Shown here: positions 45,593-55,977 of the stretch, piece by piece
How positions within the stretch are numbered: the stretch's first letter is position 1
Layout: each line of letters begins with the position of its first letter
Assembly: GCA_963970005.1 (NCBI GenBank)
Contig: CAXAMN010029061.1
Location: forward strand, 57,596 to 121,595
Direction: 5' to 3'
DNA length: 64,000 nt
Origin: Durusdinium trenchii
Taxonomy: Eukaryota; Sar; Dinophyceae; Suessiales; Symbiodiniaceae
Notes under the pieces: generated by a model
What the model was told of the DNA's origin: nothing
Database searches by the model: none
Seen by the model: the letters and a program-made list of their open reading frames with translations, nothing else
Made by a program: the position numbers and the translations under genes

Positions 45593-47614
45593 TCGTTCTC
45601 TCCTTCTTTATGTACTTTTCCTTTCTGCATTTCTTCCTGTTTTGTTATCCTGGAATCTTCCATTCTTCCGTTCTTCATTTAAGTGTTCTTCCTTTTTTAT
45701 ATTTCTCTTTCATTTCTTCCTTTTTGTAGCAAAAGACTTGAACGTGAACGCACGGCAACCAAAACATGCACTGCAGTGCCCGCTCGTGGACCAAACATTG
45801 ACAAATGACCAAACTGCCAAAGAGAAGTTCACGCTTTCTTACTGGGACTATGACTATGACTAGGCTGGTGGGCACCAGAAAACGAGTTCAAAGTGATGGT
45901 ATATACTGCCTACGGCCTGCTCTACATCTAATCTAGTAATTTTGAGATTCCAAGGTTTGATTTGAATTGCAGCATTTAAATTATCGTTTGAATTAGTGCA
46001 CCTCCTGCCACTTTTCGATGGATGATCCAGAAGATGTACCAAAGACGCAGTTTTTGTGTTGGTTCTGCAGCATTCAGTGTCCTCCACCTAGTTTGCAAGC
46101 CAAACTAGTAAACCAGCGACAAGTGGAGACTATGTAATCTCATTGGCGGCAGACCTAATTTGACCAGAAACCAACCAACAATTGGGTCCAACCCTGTAAC
46201 AATCTTACTATTCACTATTATACAATTGATTCAGGGACCCCCACCCCCACCTCTTGCGAGAGATTCAGCGATGCCTATACTCTACAGTTTTTGCCACTTC
46301 TTCCTGAGACAAACTCTTCCAATCATGGCTGCCCTCCGGAGGTCCAAATCCAGGTAAAGGAAGAAAGGTATTCGTATTGCTTATTTGTGTCTCACTTTTG
46401 GTTTGAGCTGTTTTGACTTTCCTTTGCTTTCGGCTTTTGTTTGACAACAAACCTATGAGCCAGGGCCAGTTAGGGTGCGTGACAAAGCAGCTGGCAGCAC
46501 TGGCAACCCGCACCATCCAAAAACAAATAAGACAGATGGAGTAACCTCAACCGCAGTAACAGATAAATACAATCATGGTCATAAAGGATAGATATATAAA
46601 CAAAATCAATGAATCACATATACGAGTATTTTTCCTCAGCCTGTGGCTCTAAGGGCTAAAGGACCTAAGCGCCTTCTATTCTTCGTCTCTCTATTCTTCT
46701 TTAAATTATCAAAGTGCACTGAGACTCGAAACTTGTTTGAATGTGAGCAGAGGAATCCTCAATAAAGTCAATCAGTAGGTATGGACTATGCACATGCTTC
46801 TCGCCGGATTGATCAGCTTCATGCTTCGCACCCCCCTCCTCCAAGTAGAAGTGGATAAAGGATGAGGTAAAAGACAGCGAAGTGCGCCTCATGAAGCTTA
46901 GAGACTGACAGACCTGGGCAGTGCCGAATACTGTTTAGGAGCTGCTCGAGGAGTTCGTGTCTCTGCTTGCACTCAGAAAAGGAAGGGTCAAGCTCCAATT
47001 CTTGCATTTCGACTTGCAATACACACGAAGTTGGACACAGATTGGTCGCTCAGGCCAAATGGGACACTGATCACTCTGGGAAAATATCGTTTGACAACTT
47101 TGTCGAAGGCAGTGGAGCGAGTCAAGTACTGCTTGCATCAAAGACTGTGAACTGCCACTGTGAGCAGTGAGCGACACAGGCCTGTCGCAAATGCGCCAGC
47201 GCGTGCGGGCTTTGCAAGAGCAGGCCCAGTTTGCGCTATAGGTCTTTTGACGGACTTTCTACCATTGAAGACCGGAAAAGACACAACAGAAACAGCATGA
47301 AGCAGCTCTGCAAGCTCACGAAGTCATGAAACAAGCACTTTGATGACATGATATTTTGGGCTACTAAGGATGCTAGCTGCATCATGCTGAGAATTTCCTT
47401 AGATATTTGTGTCATGATCCTCCAGAGAGGCCAATTCTATGTCTATAGTTATAGGGGTGGTTGAGGGTGTTGCATGCCGCGTGGTCCATGTACATGCTTC
47501 TTTCGGAGGCCGAACGTAATGAAGAGCAGCGTTTGCTGGCAAGCTCAGTCAGAAAGGCCAAAGAAGCCTTTGACAATGCAGCTGCTGGGAAAGAGCTGAG
47601 CTTGGAGGCCTGGC

Positions 47615-47808
47615 TCCTAGTAGCGTCCTCTTGCTCCTAGTAGTATGGCCAGGAGTTCCTAGTAGCTTCTTGCTCCTACTAGCGATGCCCTTTGTTCCTA
47701 GTAGCTTCTTGCTGCTAGTAGTAAGGCAGGCCAGGAGCCCCTAGTAGCGTCCTTGCTCTCAGTAGCGATTCCAGGAGCCCCTAGTAGCGTTCTTGTTCCT
47801 AGTATAAT
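47615..47808. repeat. CTACTAGGAGC-type minisatellite, copy 2 (inverted)
   Basis: Units of the form TTGCTCCTAGTAG and AGGAGCCCCTAGTAGCGTCC, the reverse complement of the units at 1,692-1,833. About ten units with variable spacing. Confidence 0.85.
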
Positions 47809-48634
47809 CATCTGTGCAGGATTGTAGGATTCTCAGGATTCTTGTTTGAGATACGTTAATGGTACAGACTTTGTGTGGACTTTGTAAAGTTCCTGCGCGT
47901 TGCCAGGACTTTATCGAGACACTTTCCGATCCAAATCAATTGGAGCATATTTCTGCGGCAACAGAGCTTTTTGGCTGGAGACTGCCAGTGAGGCGAAGTA
48001 CTACTTCATGACATGATATTATGCACTTCAGTGACACTAAGGCTGCCAGTATCCTTTTTTGAGTCACTTTCCGCTCCTTGCCAATTGAGAGCCACGTTGG
48101 CACTGATGCCTCATCGCAGAGTTGTGAGACACCCTGATGCACACGCGCACTGCTGGATCCCAAGGCTCGCAGTTTGCTAGACCTCTTCAAAGAAGTTGAT
48201 GCTTGGCTTGCCTTGCAGAAGAGTAAAGGGTCGTAGGACTTATGAGTCATGTCCACAGAGCCCCCTGCAAAACGTACTTTTGGTGGTCATTCTAGCTTTT
48301 GTTCATTGTCACCAACTATAGACTTCACCTCATTCAACTTCAACTTTCCTTTTCTTAAGGGGTTTTGCAAGGGGTTTGCAATCTTCAATTTGCAGCAACG
48401 ATTCATTTGTGTCACGCTCTTGGCGCAGTTGTAACTCTTGACGTGGCATTTTTCATTCGTGGCGTGAACATTCCTTGACTTCATATGGGAAAAGGCGACT
48501 CGAACACTTGCGATACGTTTATTTCCCAACACTGCAGAACTTTGTTCCCCAGATCGCGTGAGCTATTGGGGTTCTTACTTCAAGTATAGGAAGGGCTGCA
48601 TGTGTGCGCTTTCAAGCCTGAGTGCCGCTGGTGT

Positions 48635-49052
48635 GTGTGTGTGTAACCCTTGGAGTCATAGGGATCCTTTTGGATTTTAATTTGATTTATTGCAGGGGGT
48701 AGCGGCAGATCACTTGGGACCGCTACCAACGAAGACGCCCATTTGATCTGGTGAAATCAGAGTTGGCCACTCTGACGTACCTGCTTGAATTTTCAACGGA
48801 ATGGCACGAGGCTAAGCCCAGAACCTCAAGACATGGTGTTGCATAGGGCTTTGGTTTTGATTTGCAGATGTGAGCGGACGACGTCATTCTGTCGGTCGAT
48901 CGTTCGGTGGTTTATTCAGACTTTATGGCCTCGCTGAACTTGTTGGACCTCCTCTTCCTTTTCAGGCTTCCTTACCTGTACTCTTAGGAAATGGAACCCT
49001 AGGCCGGCGTGTGGCACCGCTGTCAAGTCAGTACGCATATCCATGAGTGTGT
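48635..49052 (+). repeat. Left terminal direct repeat of element A
   Basis: 418 bp from GTGTGTGTGTAACCCTTGG to TCCATGAGTGTGT. It contains a CCCT/AGGG hairpin, the RNA domain (48,692-48,784), pyrimidine-rich stretches and the TAGGCCGGCGTGTGGCACC block shared with B. Confidence 0.95.
48692..48784 (+). ncRNA. Pseudoknotted RNA domain, type A (left)
   Basis: GCAGG (48,692-48,696) pairs with CCTGC (48,780-48,784). P2 GGTAGCGG/CCGCTACC (48,698-48,705 and 48,720-48,727). Loop CAGATCA (48,706-48,712) pairs with TGATCTG (48,744-48,750), and GGG (48,716-48,718) with CCC (48,738-48,740). P4 TCAGAGT-TGGCC-ACTCTGA (48,757-48,775). The single-stranded linker AACGAAG follows P2. No hammerhead core (CTGANGA...GAAA) is present. 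Confidence 0.85.
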
Positions 49053-49295
49053 TTGGCTTCGTGCCAACCCGGGATGAGCCCGCAGAGTGCCTCCCGTGGA
49101 CCCGTCGAACGGGTGTATGTCGTTATCTCCCCTGCCCGGAGATGTACGTGTCCACAGCGGACGAAGGTGGCCTAGGCCGTACGTACGATGATTTTTGTCT
49201 CATCTTTGGAATTCTAAGCTGGCTCATGCCTTTACGTGACCGCAGCGGTCAAAGCAGCCAGCCATGTTGGCACGGCGTACGTGGCCGCAGCGGCC
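49053..49295 (+). promoter_or_regulatory. Element leader with small covarying hairpins (A copy)
   Basis: Starts with TTGGC-TTCGT-GCCAA (49,053-49,067) exactly at the repeat edge. Mini-hairpins are GTCCACAGCGGAC (49,149-49,161), GACCGCAGCGGTC (49,238-49,250) and GGCCGCAGCGGCC (49,283-49,295). The third stem is GGTC/GACC in element B, so the pairing is conserved while the bases change. Confidence 0.7.
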
Positions 49296-49364
49296 GAAGG
49301 TTGTTCAAGGTTCATTGGAACCTGTTGGAGCCTTAGTTTTTCAGTTGATCCTTCTCCTCTCGCC

Positions 49365-49922
49365 ATGTTCCCTTCTCCGACTGGCCTCAACCCTGTGGAC
49401 GGCATCACGATGAGGGCCCAGGCTATCCTACATCGAGAGATTCTTCATTTACATGGTTTATTGATTCTCGCCATCTCCCTCCTACGCACCCGCTTCGCTA
49501 TTCTCAACCCTTCGTTTATGGACTACATCACCTCACCACATATTCAGTTGCAAATTCGAGGTCTGGACTCTGCGATTCGACAGGCGACCCAGGCTATCCA
49601 CAATGGTGTGCACTATATTCAGGAACTCCTCACCACTTTTGGGATGATGCATGCCTTGAATTGCGACACCACTCAAATCGATGCTGAGCTACCTGGCTGC
49701 TCGACCTTCCCTGACCCCCGCCTCCCTTCTTTTCCTACTTCTCCTCTAGGTCCGCCTACGACTCGAAGTATGACATCTACCAGTTCTATTCCGGCGGCAT
49801 CACCGACTCCGCCACCGAGTACCCCTACGATTCGTACTCCACGTCGGCCTGTGATTAATAGATCCAGTACAGCACCGTCACGCTCTCGGTCTCACCCTCG
49901 TTTGAACTCTAGGAATCTCTAG
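49365..49922 (+). CDS. Small ORF 1 of element A (helical domain plus S/P/T/R-rich tail)
   Basis: 185 residues from ATG at 49,365, in a good context (CTCGCCATG) 20 nt after a pyrimidine tract and AG (49,343-49,344). The first 100 or so residues are predicted-helical: AQAILHREILHLHGLLILAI, then DYITSPHIQLQIRGLDSAIR, then NGVHYIQELLTTFG. The tail is Ser/Thr/Pro-rich and ends basic (SRSRSHPRLNSRN). The same plan is repeated in ORF 2, ORF 3 and possibly two later ORFs, so this is a locally duplicated gene family. No known domain. A nucleic-acid-binding or RNA-packaging role is a guess from the basic tail and the retroelement setting. Confidence 0.7.
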   Translation: MFPSPTGLNPVDGITMRAQAILHREILHLHGLLILAISLLRTRFAILNPSFMDYITSPHIQLQIRGLDSAIRQATQAIHNGVHYIQELLTTFGMMHALNCDTTQIDAELPGCSTFPDPRLPSFPTSPLGPPTTRSMTSTSSIPAASPTPPPSTPTIRTPRRPVINRSSTAPSRSRSHPRLNSRNL

Positions 49923-50085
49923 ATACTTCCTTCACTCACTCTTCCTATCTCGTGAAAAACGCCCTTTTATGTTTTCAACTTACTCCAATGCTTCGAGACA
50001 CTTTTTCACAACTCTACACTTTTGGTTCGTGTGGCTCTCAGCTTTCACCTCGTCGAGCTCGCACTCCTCGCTCCTCTTTGTCGCC

Positions 50086-50637
50086 ATGTCGATGCCACCC
50101 ACGACGACCCTGGCTAGATCTACGGGATTGACTTCAATCACTGGCCTACCTGCTGCTGCTCACGAAGTACTTCATCGTGAACTTCTTCATATACACTCTT
50201 CTTTACATTTGATTCTCCTGATCTTACGTGGACCTCTGGACTCCGTCACTCCCTCCATTGTGGACACGATCACTTGACCTCGTCTCAGCTCTACCCTTCG
50301 TGCACTGGAGACCAGCATGGACCAGATTCGACGATCTACCCGTACTACACTGGTACACGCCGATGAACTATGCTCCATTTTGGCATTTCCACGTTCCACC
50401 GGCCACGCGGGTTCCTCTCCTACAACCTTTTCTTCACCCGGGCCTCCTCTTATCCTCTTTCCTTCTCCTCCTTCTCCACCTGTGACGCCGACGATGACTA
50501 CTACCACGGATCCCTGTCCTCCTCAAGCTTCTCCTCCTTCTCTGACTCCTTCGTTTCCATCTTCGACTTTGACGAGGAGGCCAAGCTCTCACTCTCCCTC
50601 TCGGTCACGATCCCCTCCGCGACGATTCAGATTTTAG
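50086..50637 (+). pseudogene. Small ORF 2 of element A, one in-frame stop
   Basis: Starts at ATG 50,086 (TGTCGCCATG) after CTCTCAG at 50,035-50,041. It reads AHEVLHRELLHIHSSLHLIL and VDTIT, meets TGA at 50,275-50,277, then continues in frame with PRLSSTLRALETSMDQIRRS and VHADELCSIL. Where ORF 1 has Ser (DYITSPH) this copy has the stop, so one C-to-G change in TCA would explain it. The tail is Pro/Ser/Thr-rich and ends SRSRSPPRRFRF. It is a paralogue of ORFs 1 and 3. Inactive, or translated by readthrough. Confidence 0.65.
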
Positions 50638-50858
50638 CCGATTTCTCACCAACCGAACCACGAACCAATTACTTTTGCAGAAAAAGCTCCCCTTTCCACT
50701 AGATTCTGTTGTTTGATTGATCACTCATTTTGCTTTCATTCTGGTCCTTCGGTCTCCTTGCCGACTTCATTCATTCCTATTCTTTTCTTTCCTATGTTAT
50801 CTTCGGCTCACTAGCAACTGCTCGTCTCGCTCCCGCGCTTCTTCCTGCTTCTTTTGCC

Positions 50859-51407
50859 ATGGCTTCGACATCTACACCACCTTGTGGTTTGGCGCCGATC
50901 CATGGTCTTCCATCTCGTGCTCAGGCAATGCTACATCGTGAACTTCTTCTCGTACATGTTCTCTTGGCCCAGGTCCATGCCCTACTTCACATACCGCTCA
51001 GCATTCGCACTATTCCGTTCATGTCTCGGGTCACACACCCACAGCTTCGAGCTCACCTTGAAGGCTTGGACAATACACTCCTTCTCGCTCTTCGGCTCAA
51101 CCACACCGCTGTCCACTACACCCACGAGCTCCTTACCGCCCTGGGCCTCCTTCATATTATTCAACAGAGCCCGGAACAACTTGAAGACGAACTTGAAGGC
51201 CGCACAGACTTTGGCGATCGTGCATCCCTTTCTACTCACTCTGACACACCCCACCATACTACGACCTCATCGCGAACTACCAGGACTCCCAACACTACTA
51301 CCCGGAGGCCTATTTCTCCCAGTCCTCTGCCGTCTCGCCATTTACCGCGACCTCGTTTTCACATACGCTCGAGATCTCGCTCTCGCTCTCGTACGGCCAG
51401 ATCTTAG
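50859..51407 (+). CDS. Small ORF 3 of element A (paralogue of ORFs 1 and 2)
   Basis: 182 residues from ATG 50,859 (TTTGCCATGG, strong context) following a pyrimidine-rich tract that ends CTCACTAG at 50,814. It contains AQAMLHRELLLVHVLLAQV, SRVTHPQLRAHLEGLDNTL and HYTHELLTALGLLH, matching ORF 1 in order. The tail is Thr/Ser/Pro-rich with a terminal run of alternating Arg-Ser (RSRSRSRSRTARS). Intact. Function unknown. It is the best preserved member of this family in the element. Confidence 0.7.
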   Translation: MASTSTPPCGLAPIHGLPSRAQAMLHRELLLVHVLLAQVHALLHIPLSIRTIPFMSRVTHPQLRAHLEGLDNTLLLALRLNHTAVHYTHELLTALGLLHIIQQSPEQLEDELEGRTDFGDRASLSTHSDTPHHTTTSSRTTRTPNTTTRRPISPSPLPSRHLPRPRFHIRSRSRSRSRTARS

Positions 51408-51638
51408 TTTCACAGTTTCACCTCATACCTTGCCAGGCAGCTCAAAATGAATGTCCTCCTCTGCGTGTCGTTTGGTATCTATTCTCCACTTCTTCCTTGC
51501 AGTTTCGTGTTCCCATTTTTCCTTTCTCCTCTTGGCTCTAGAACATTCGACAAGCATTTTACACGTTGAATTTCATTCTTCACTCACATTTTGGGTTGTT
51601 ACTACATTTGTTTCCATCTCCGGGCGATTTCTGACCTC

Positions 51639-52460
51639 ATGGCGAGTTCTTCTTTGGAATCTACTCGTCCTCATTCACGACGTGATCATCGACGCAGTTC
51701 TCGCTCCAGGGATACCAGACCTCATCTTGAAGAAGCTGATTATGGTGATGACGAGGGCACTCCCCTACCTTCTATCAACTGAGATTGCGCGCGGCATTCC
51801 CGATCCACCACCACATTCCGATCCCACCACGGGCGACTCTTCTCACCGCAACATCAACACTTCTACTCCACCTTCCAACCCTCGTCCTCCCCAATCTTCT
51901 CTCACTCGTTCACAATCCACTCCAGCTTTTCCACCCACTCCACCTGCACATCTTACCGTTCCTTTCTTCCCACCACCCCGCGTTCCAGCACCACGCCAAC
52001 CTCTCAACCACGTGCCACGGGCCCACAGCCCCTCAATCCATATGGACCACGACCACGTCCCAGACAACCTTCTCTCCGCGCCTATCGCACGTCGCGGACG
52101 ACACGTTCACCACTCACACGAAACCATGATCGACGTCGTTCTCCCAGAAGCCGCTCTGCTCACTCTCGCCGACACCGGAGACATCGACACCGCTCACCCG
52201 CAGCATCACGCTCACGACGGGACGACCGTCACAGTCGCCGCTCACATTCTCGGCGACGCCACTCTCGCACACACCAACGAGAGTCACGGGAGCATCGTCG
52301 CACAACCAACCTTCCCCCCACACGTTCCAGGTCTTGCCATTCCAGCCATCATCGTGGCGGCACACGGGCAGACCCACCAGCACCTCGCACAGCTCCTCGC
52401 GCCACCTCGCACGACACACCTGTCTCGCCTCCTGCCTCCGTTCATCCTCCTTCTGATCGG
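51639..52460 (+). pseudogene. SR-rich ORF of element A, one in-frame stop
   Basis: Starts at ATG 51,639 after TTGGCTCTAG (51,541). The first 47 codons (SSSLESTRPHSRRDHRRSSR ...) end at TGA 51,780-51,782. The same frame continues with Ser/Thr/Pro-rich sequence and then a dense Arg-Ser-His segment (SPRSRSAHSRRHRRHRHRSP at about 52,140-52,200, then more RS/RD to about 52,300). This resembles an SR-protein RS domain, which in host splicing factors binds RNA and protein. Near 52,460 the meaning passes to another frame (next entry), with no new ATG or splice signal, so the two are probably one protein broken by a shift. Confidence 0.55.
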
Positions 52461-54161
52461 TGCCCTCCCCTTTGGTACTACTGCCTGGACCTGGCGATCG
52501 ACCACACCCACAACCTACACCTCCTGATTCTACGTCAAGACCTACCACTCCACCACAGGCGTTCCAACCTCAACCTCCTCCGGTTACACCACTCACTTCC
52601 CTCCCTGCTTCTGAGGCCGAGGAACTTCAACAACTCTGCCTTCAATTTCAACAACAACAACATACCACTCATCACCTGCAACAACAGGCTCTCCTCCACT
52701 CAACCTTCAATCCTTTCTTTTCCCCATTCCAATTCTACCTTCCCACTCCCACTGCTCCACCGTCCCATCCACCCACCGGCCCTCCACCCGCCAATGGCTC
52801 TCCAACAGCCCCAGAACCAGCACCTGCTGCCACCGAACCCGTCGACCTTTCCATCTCCCTCTTCCCCACTCAAGCATCCACCCAGCCTCCAACCTCCAAC
52901 CAGGCAGATTCGGCTCACCGCTCTCCTCATCGCCCGATTCGACCAGAGACTCCCCCACGGTTGTCTCTCCACTGGTCTCGACACCAACCTGACTTCACCA
53001 CCTTGGAACATTCAGCCAAGCTGGGCTACTTCATGAACAACATCCTGGAGGTCGCTATTGAGATCAGTCCTCAGAAGCAAATTTGGACCACACCTTTTTG
53101 GCTTCACATTCGCCCGTCCGGTCCTGTTTGTTGACCTTTGGTACGAGATTTTTGAGCACAAATTTCAAGATTGGAGCACCCTTCTCTCCATGGTGAATAA
53201 GTTCCGCAGAGCTCTCATTGATGACACCTTTCGACTCTGCAGCTGGGAAGAGTGCGAAGCTCCTGAGAACTTGCCTCGCACACTCGTGGACACCACCCTC
53301 CATGAGCTTGTCCGCTTTCTACCATTACCCTTCCGGCGCATCCCTGTGACTTCCTGGGGCGACCGCCTGGGGGATTTTCTTGCAACCCTCGCTCACGTTC
53401 CTCAGATTCTTGAGAAGACGCCGGTATTTCTTTGGGGCAAGCTTCCGTGCCATGACGCTCTTTTCCTGCTCCTCAAGCTGGACTACCCCAAGACCGAATA
53501 CTTTCAGTGGACTCCATCTCAGACTACTTACACCTTCGTCCACAATTGCGCGAGCATTTCCCTTCGCGGCATTCTCACTGATGGCGTCATTCGACCGAGC
53601 TCTTGGAAAGGGGAAGGTGAAAGCAATTCGGAATACTTTCCCAGCCTTGGCTTTTACTGCCGATGCTGCTATCCGGGTCACAGCCACAATTCCGACAATC
53701 GGATCAATCCTGACATCACACATCGTTTGACCCCAGAGCTCCAATGTGCTCTTCGCGTGGCATGTACCTTTGGAGGCCGCACGGCCTCCCGAAGATACTT
53801 CGTGGCTGGAGAGTGCTTCTCCCGCCAGTTCCAACATTACGTGGTCCGTTCGGGGGACTCCCTTGTGATTCCCTCGCCAGCCACTTCTACGATGTTGTGC
53901 GGAATCGGGTTGACCAGAGGTACAAGTGTCGCTCTTCTACCAGTCAAATTCAATATGCTGGATTGTTCATTCGGACAGATGAGCTCCCCTCTTATGGCCT
54001 TCGACGTTCTGATATTCCTCTATGATTACCTCATTCCCATGTACTATATCCTCCTTGCAGCGCTGCGACAACTGGTCGCTATTTTCTGCCACTGGAGTTC
54101 TCTTCCCACGGAAAAAGGACCAAAACGAATTTTCTTTCCTTTCCTTTGCTTTTGGTTTTAG
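52461..54161 (+). pseudogene. P/Q-rich region and unknown folded domain of element A
   Basis: The second frame (52,461 to about 53,080) is Pro-rich, with LQQLCLQFQQQQHTTHHLQQ and DLSISLFPTQASTQPPTSNQ. Near 53,075 the reading shifts again to the frame 53,058-54,161. That holds a folded-looking domain with WYEIFEHKFQDW, LVRFLPLPFRRIPVTSWGDR, FVHNCASISLRGILTDGVIR and FPSLGFYCRCC. The pattern H...L..IL.DG.I+PS...LGFY recalls the first strand-helix of ADP-ribosyltransferase-like folds (KptA/PARP type), but the later catalytic positions cannot be assigned. The identification is weak. A pyrimidine tract with AG ends this ORF at 54,160-54,161. Confidence 0.45.
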
Positions 54162-54288
54162 GCGCATTTCCTTCTCTTTCCTAGACTTGCACCCTTGTAT
54201 GCCTGATTCCTCCCTTCTCCTGATTGGCTCAAGTTCATTTGGTACATTTGGTTCACCTGCTCGTCCCCTCCCCTAACAGTCCCGCTAC

Positions 54289-54591
54289 ATGATGGAGGCA
54301 TCTTTCTGGACTACGATGGAATCCTTTCCCCAGCAGGCCCCACTTGGCATCATCAACATGCTGATCTCTCGACGCACTTTAATGGATTCGATTTCTCGAT
54401 CCTTAGAGGTACTTTCTGAGATGCCCTACACCACCGACTTCCCTCCGGGATTACCCGCTGACTTGGAACAAATTCTCCGGGATCTACGTGCCTCTACAGA
54501 ACGCTTGATGGACGAAGTCACTCGGACGAATCGATTGCTACATCGTTTTGTTCCCTCCTCATGCTTTACCGACCCAACCTTGGCTTCCTGA
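54289..54591 (+). CDS. Small ORF of element A, 100 residues
   Basis: From ATG 54,289 (preceded by CCCTAACAG) to TGA 54,591. It is helical and charged: INMLISRRTLMDSISRSLEV, then GLPADLEQILRDLRASTERL, then DEVTRTNRLLHRF. The layout (two helices, a proline break, a third amphipathic helix) is like that of ORFs 1-3, although sequence similarity is faint. After the stop, S/T/P-rich sequence with a basic KKARL end appears in frame, which suggests that the tail has been cut off by the stop. Unknown function. Confidence 0.5.
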   Translation: MMEASFWTTMESFPQQAPLGIINMLISRRTLMDSISRSLEVLSEMPYTTDFPPGLPADLEQILRDLRASTERLMDEVTRTNRLLHRFVPSSCFTDPTLAS

Positions 54592-54886
54592 TGGCGCAGT
54601 ACTACCACACTTCCCCCCACCCTATGGTCCGGCAGCACCTCCATCCGGGACTTCGTCGGCTTCCTAAGTCTTACCTTGGGCCATATGCTGCCCTCTTCCT
54701 CGCACACAACCGGTGTCAAAAAGGCGCGTCTTTTCCTTTACTTTGTTTTTCGACACTTTCTCCTTCCTTCTCAATTCACATAAGTCTACCTATCAACGGG
54801 ATACCTCACTCTGTTCCCACTACCGCAGCCATTTGTTAATCGGATCGCTACCCTGGTTTGACCTTCCTCCCGCTCCTCCTGACCTC

Positions 54887-55741
54887 ATGGATCCTCCCCC
54901 TACGGGTCTTCTGGCTGGTTCTACGGCTCCACCACCACGAGAAGCTGTATTCAACCCTTACCGCCTACCCGTCAGTCCACCGCCTGGCAATATTCGTCCT
55001 CAGCCACACCGACAACCTGAACTCCTATAACTTCACTGGATGGTTTGCCTTGTGGCCTGGACAGCTGAGGCACTCTGCGCCCACCCGATGATGTCTCAAG
55101 AAGTACCACCTGACCAACACTTTGAGACCATTTCGGCACGGAACATTTACATTCAGACACGTCGTGCTGTCCACGAGTTCAACATTCTTCAACGTCGGAT
55201 TGCGCGAGGAGTTTCTCTCCTCCAATATGTTGTCCCTTCTCCGGAAACAACTACCACCTTCGGTCTTTATCGCGTCAATCCCAATGGATTTATTCGTGCC
55301 TTGGGCACCCCAGAGGACAATTTCGCCCTGGGCACCGCCGCCGACGAAGCACTTCTCTCCCGACGACAGTCACATCGCATTTATGACTCCAATTCACCAC
55401 CGGAATCACCTCCGACTCCTGCCACTCCAGCTACACCGCCGCCCACCACCACACCTACACCTGCTCGCTCACGCTCTCGTACACCACCTCCCCATCCCGT
55501 ACACCTACTACATGGTACCTCCACATCCACTTCTACCCCGTGGACAACATCTTCCCGCGGCTCTACTCCCTCCTCTCTCTCTTTGACGCTGGATCGCTCT
55601 CATCAACGTCCTCTTGATGGTCGCGGACTTTTACATGGTCATCTTTGGCAAGCGACTCGACACAGGACTCCTCCCCCAGCATCAACTCCGGCTCCTTCTG
55701 ACGAGGTCCCATCGCACCCTCCTCCAGGACCTTCTTTGTAA
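54887..55741 (+). pseudogene. Small ORF of element A with S/P/T-rich tail, one in-frame stop
   Basis: One frame from ATG 54,887 to 55,741, interrupted by TAA at 55,028-55,030. A downstream ATG at 55,088 gives an intact 217-residue product. The segment ISARNIYIQTRRAVHEFNIL ... GVSLLQYVV aligns by pattern with SPHIQLQIRGLDSAIRQA ... GVHYIQELL of ORF 1, so it probably belongs to the same paralogous family. The tail is Thr/Pro/Ser-rich with ARSRSRTPPPHP and a His/Arg-containing end. Confidence 0.5.
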
Positions 55742-55977
55742 ACTCTAAGCGGCTTGTTAGCAAGGTTTTTGATTCAGACACGCTCGCCAAAGCAAAACAA
55801 TGCTCTCTCGGTTGCACCATCTTTCTCCCTTCCCTTGTTCTTTTTCCGGGTTTTCTTCCTACGGCCTTTTCTTATGTTACACTACACTTGACCTTGACCT
55901 CTACCGCCGCCACTTCTTCAGCTCTCGATTTTGTGTTTTGGCGTCCCATACGACTTCCTCGCCGATACCCTTGGATC

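Larger units (their letters stand above)
44568..48600. other. No recognisable gene; simple repeats
   Basis: No protein family recognised. The hydrophobic frames at 45.4-45.87 kb translate the CATT and CTTT microsatellites. A CTAG-rich minisatellite is at 47,615-47,808. Confidence 0.45.

Noticed and set aside
45393-45863. Hydrophobic 156-codon frame resembling a membrane protein
   Set aside because: Its core is the translation of CATT and CTTT microsatellites and T-rich sequence.
48692-48784. Hammerhead ribozyme in the terminal repeat
   Set aside because: The CTGANGA and GAAA core is absent. The GGTGAAA string of type A is GGTGATA in type B and changed in C, so it is not a conserved core.
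54224-54233. TTGGCTCAAG, identical to the last 10 nt of the dinoflagellate spliced leader, upstream of the 54,289 ORF
   Set aside because: Ten bases are expected by chance at a noticeable rate in 64 kb on two strands, and a similar match at about 27,230 is antisense to the LINE. The rest of the leader does not match.
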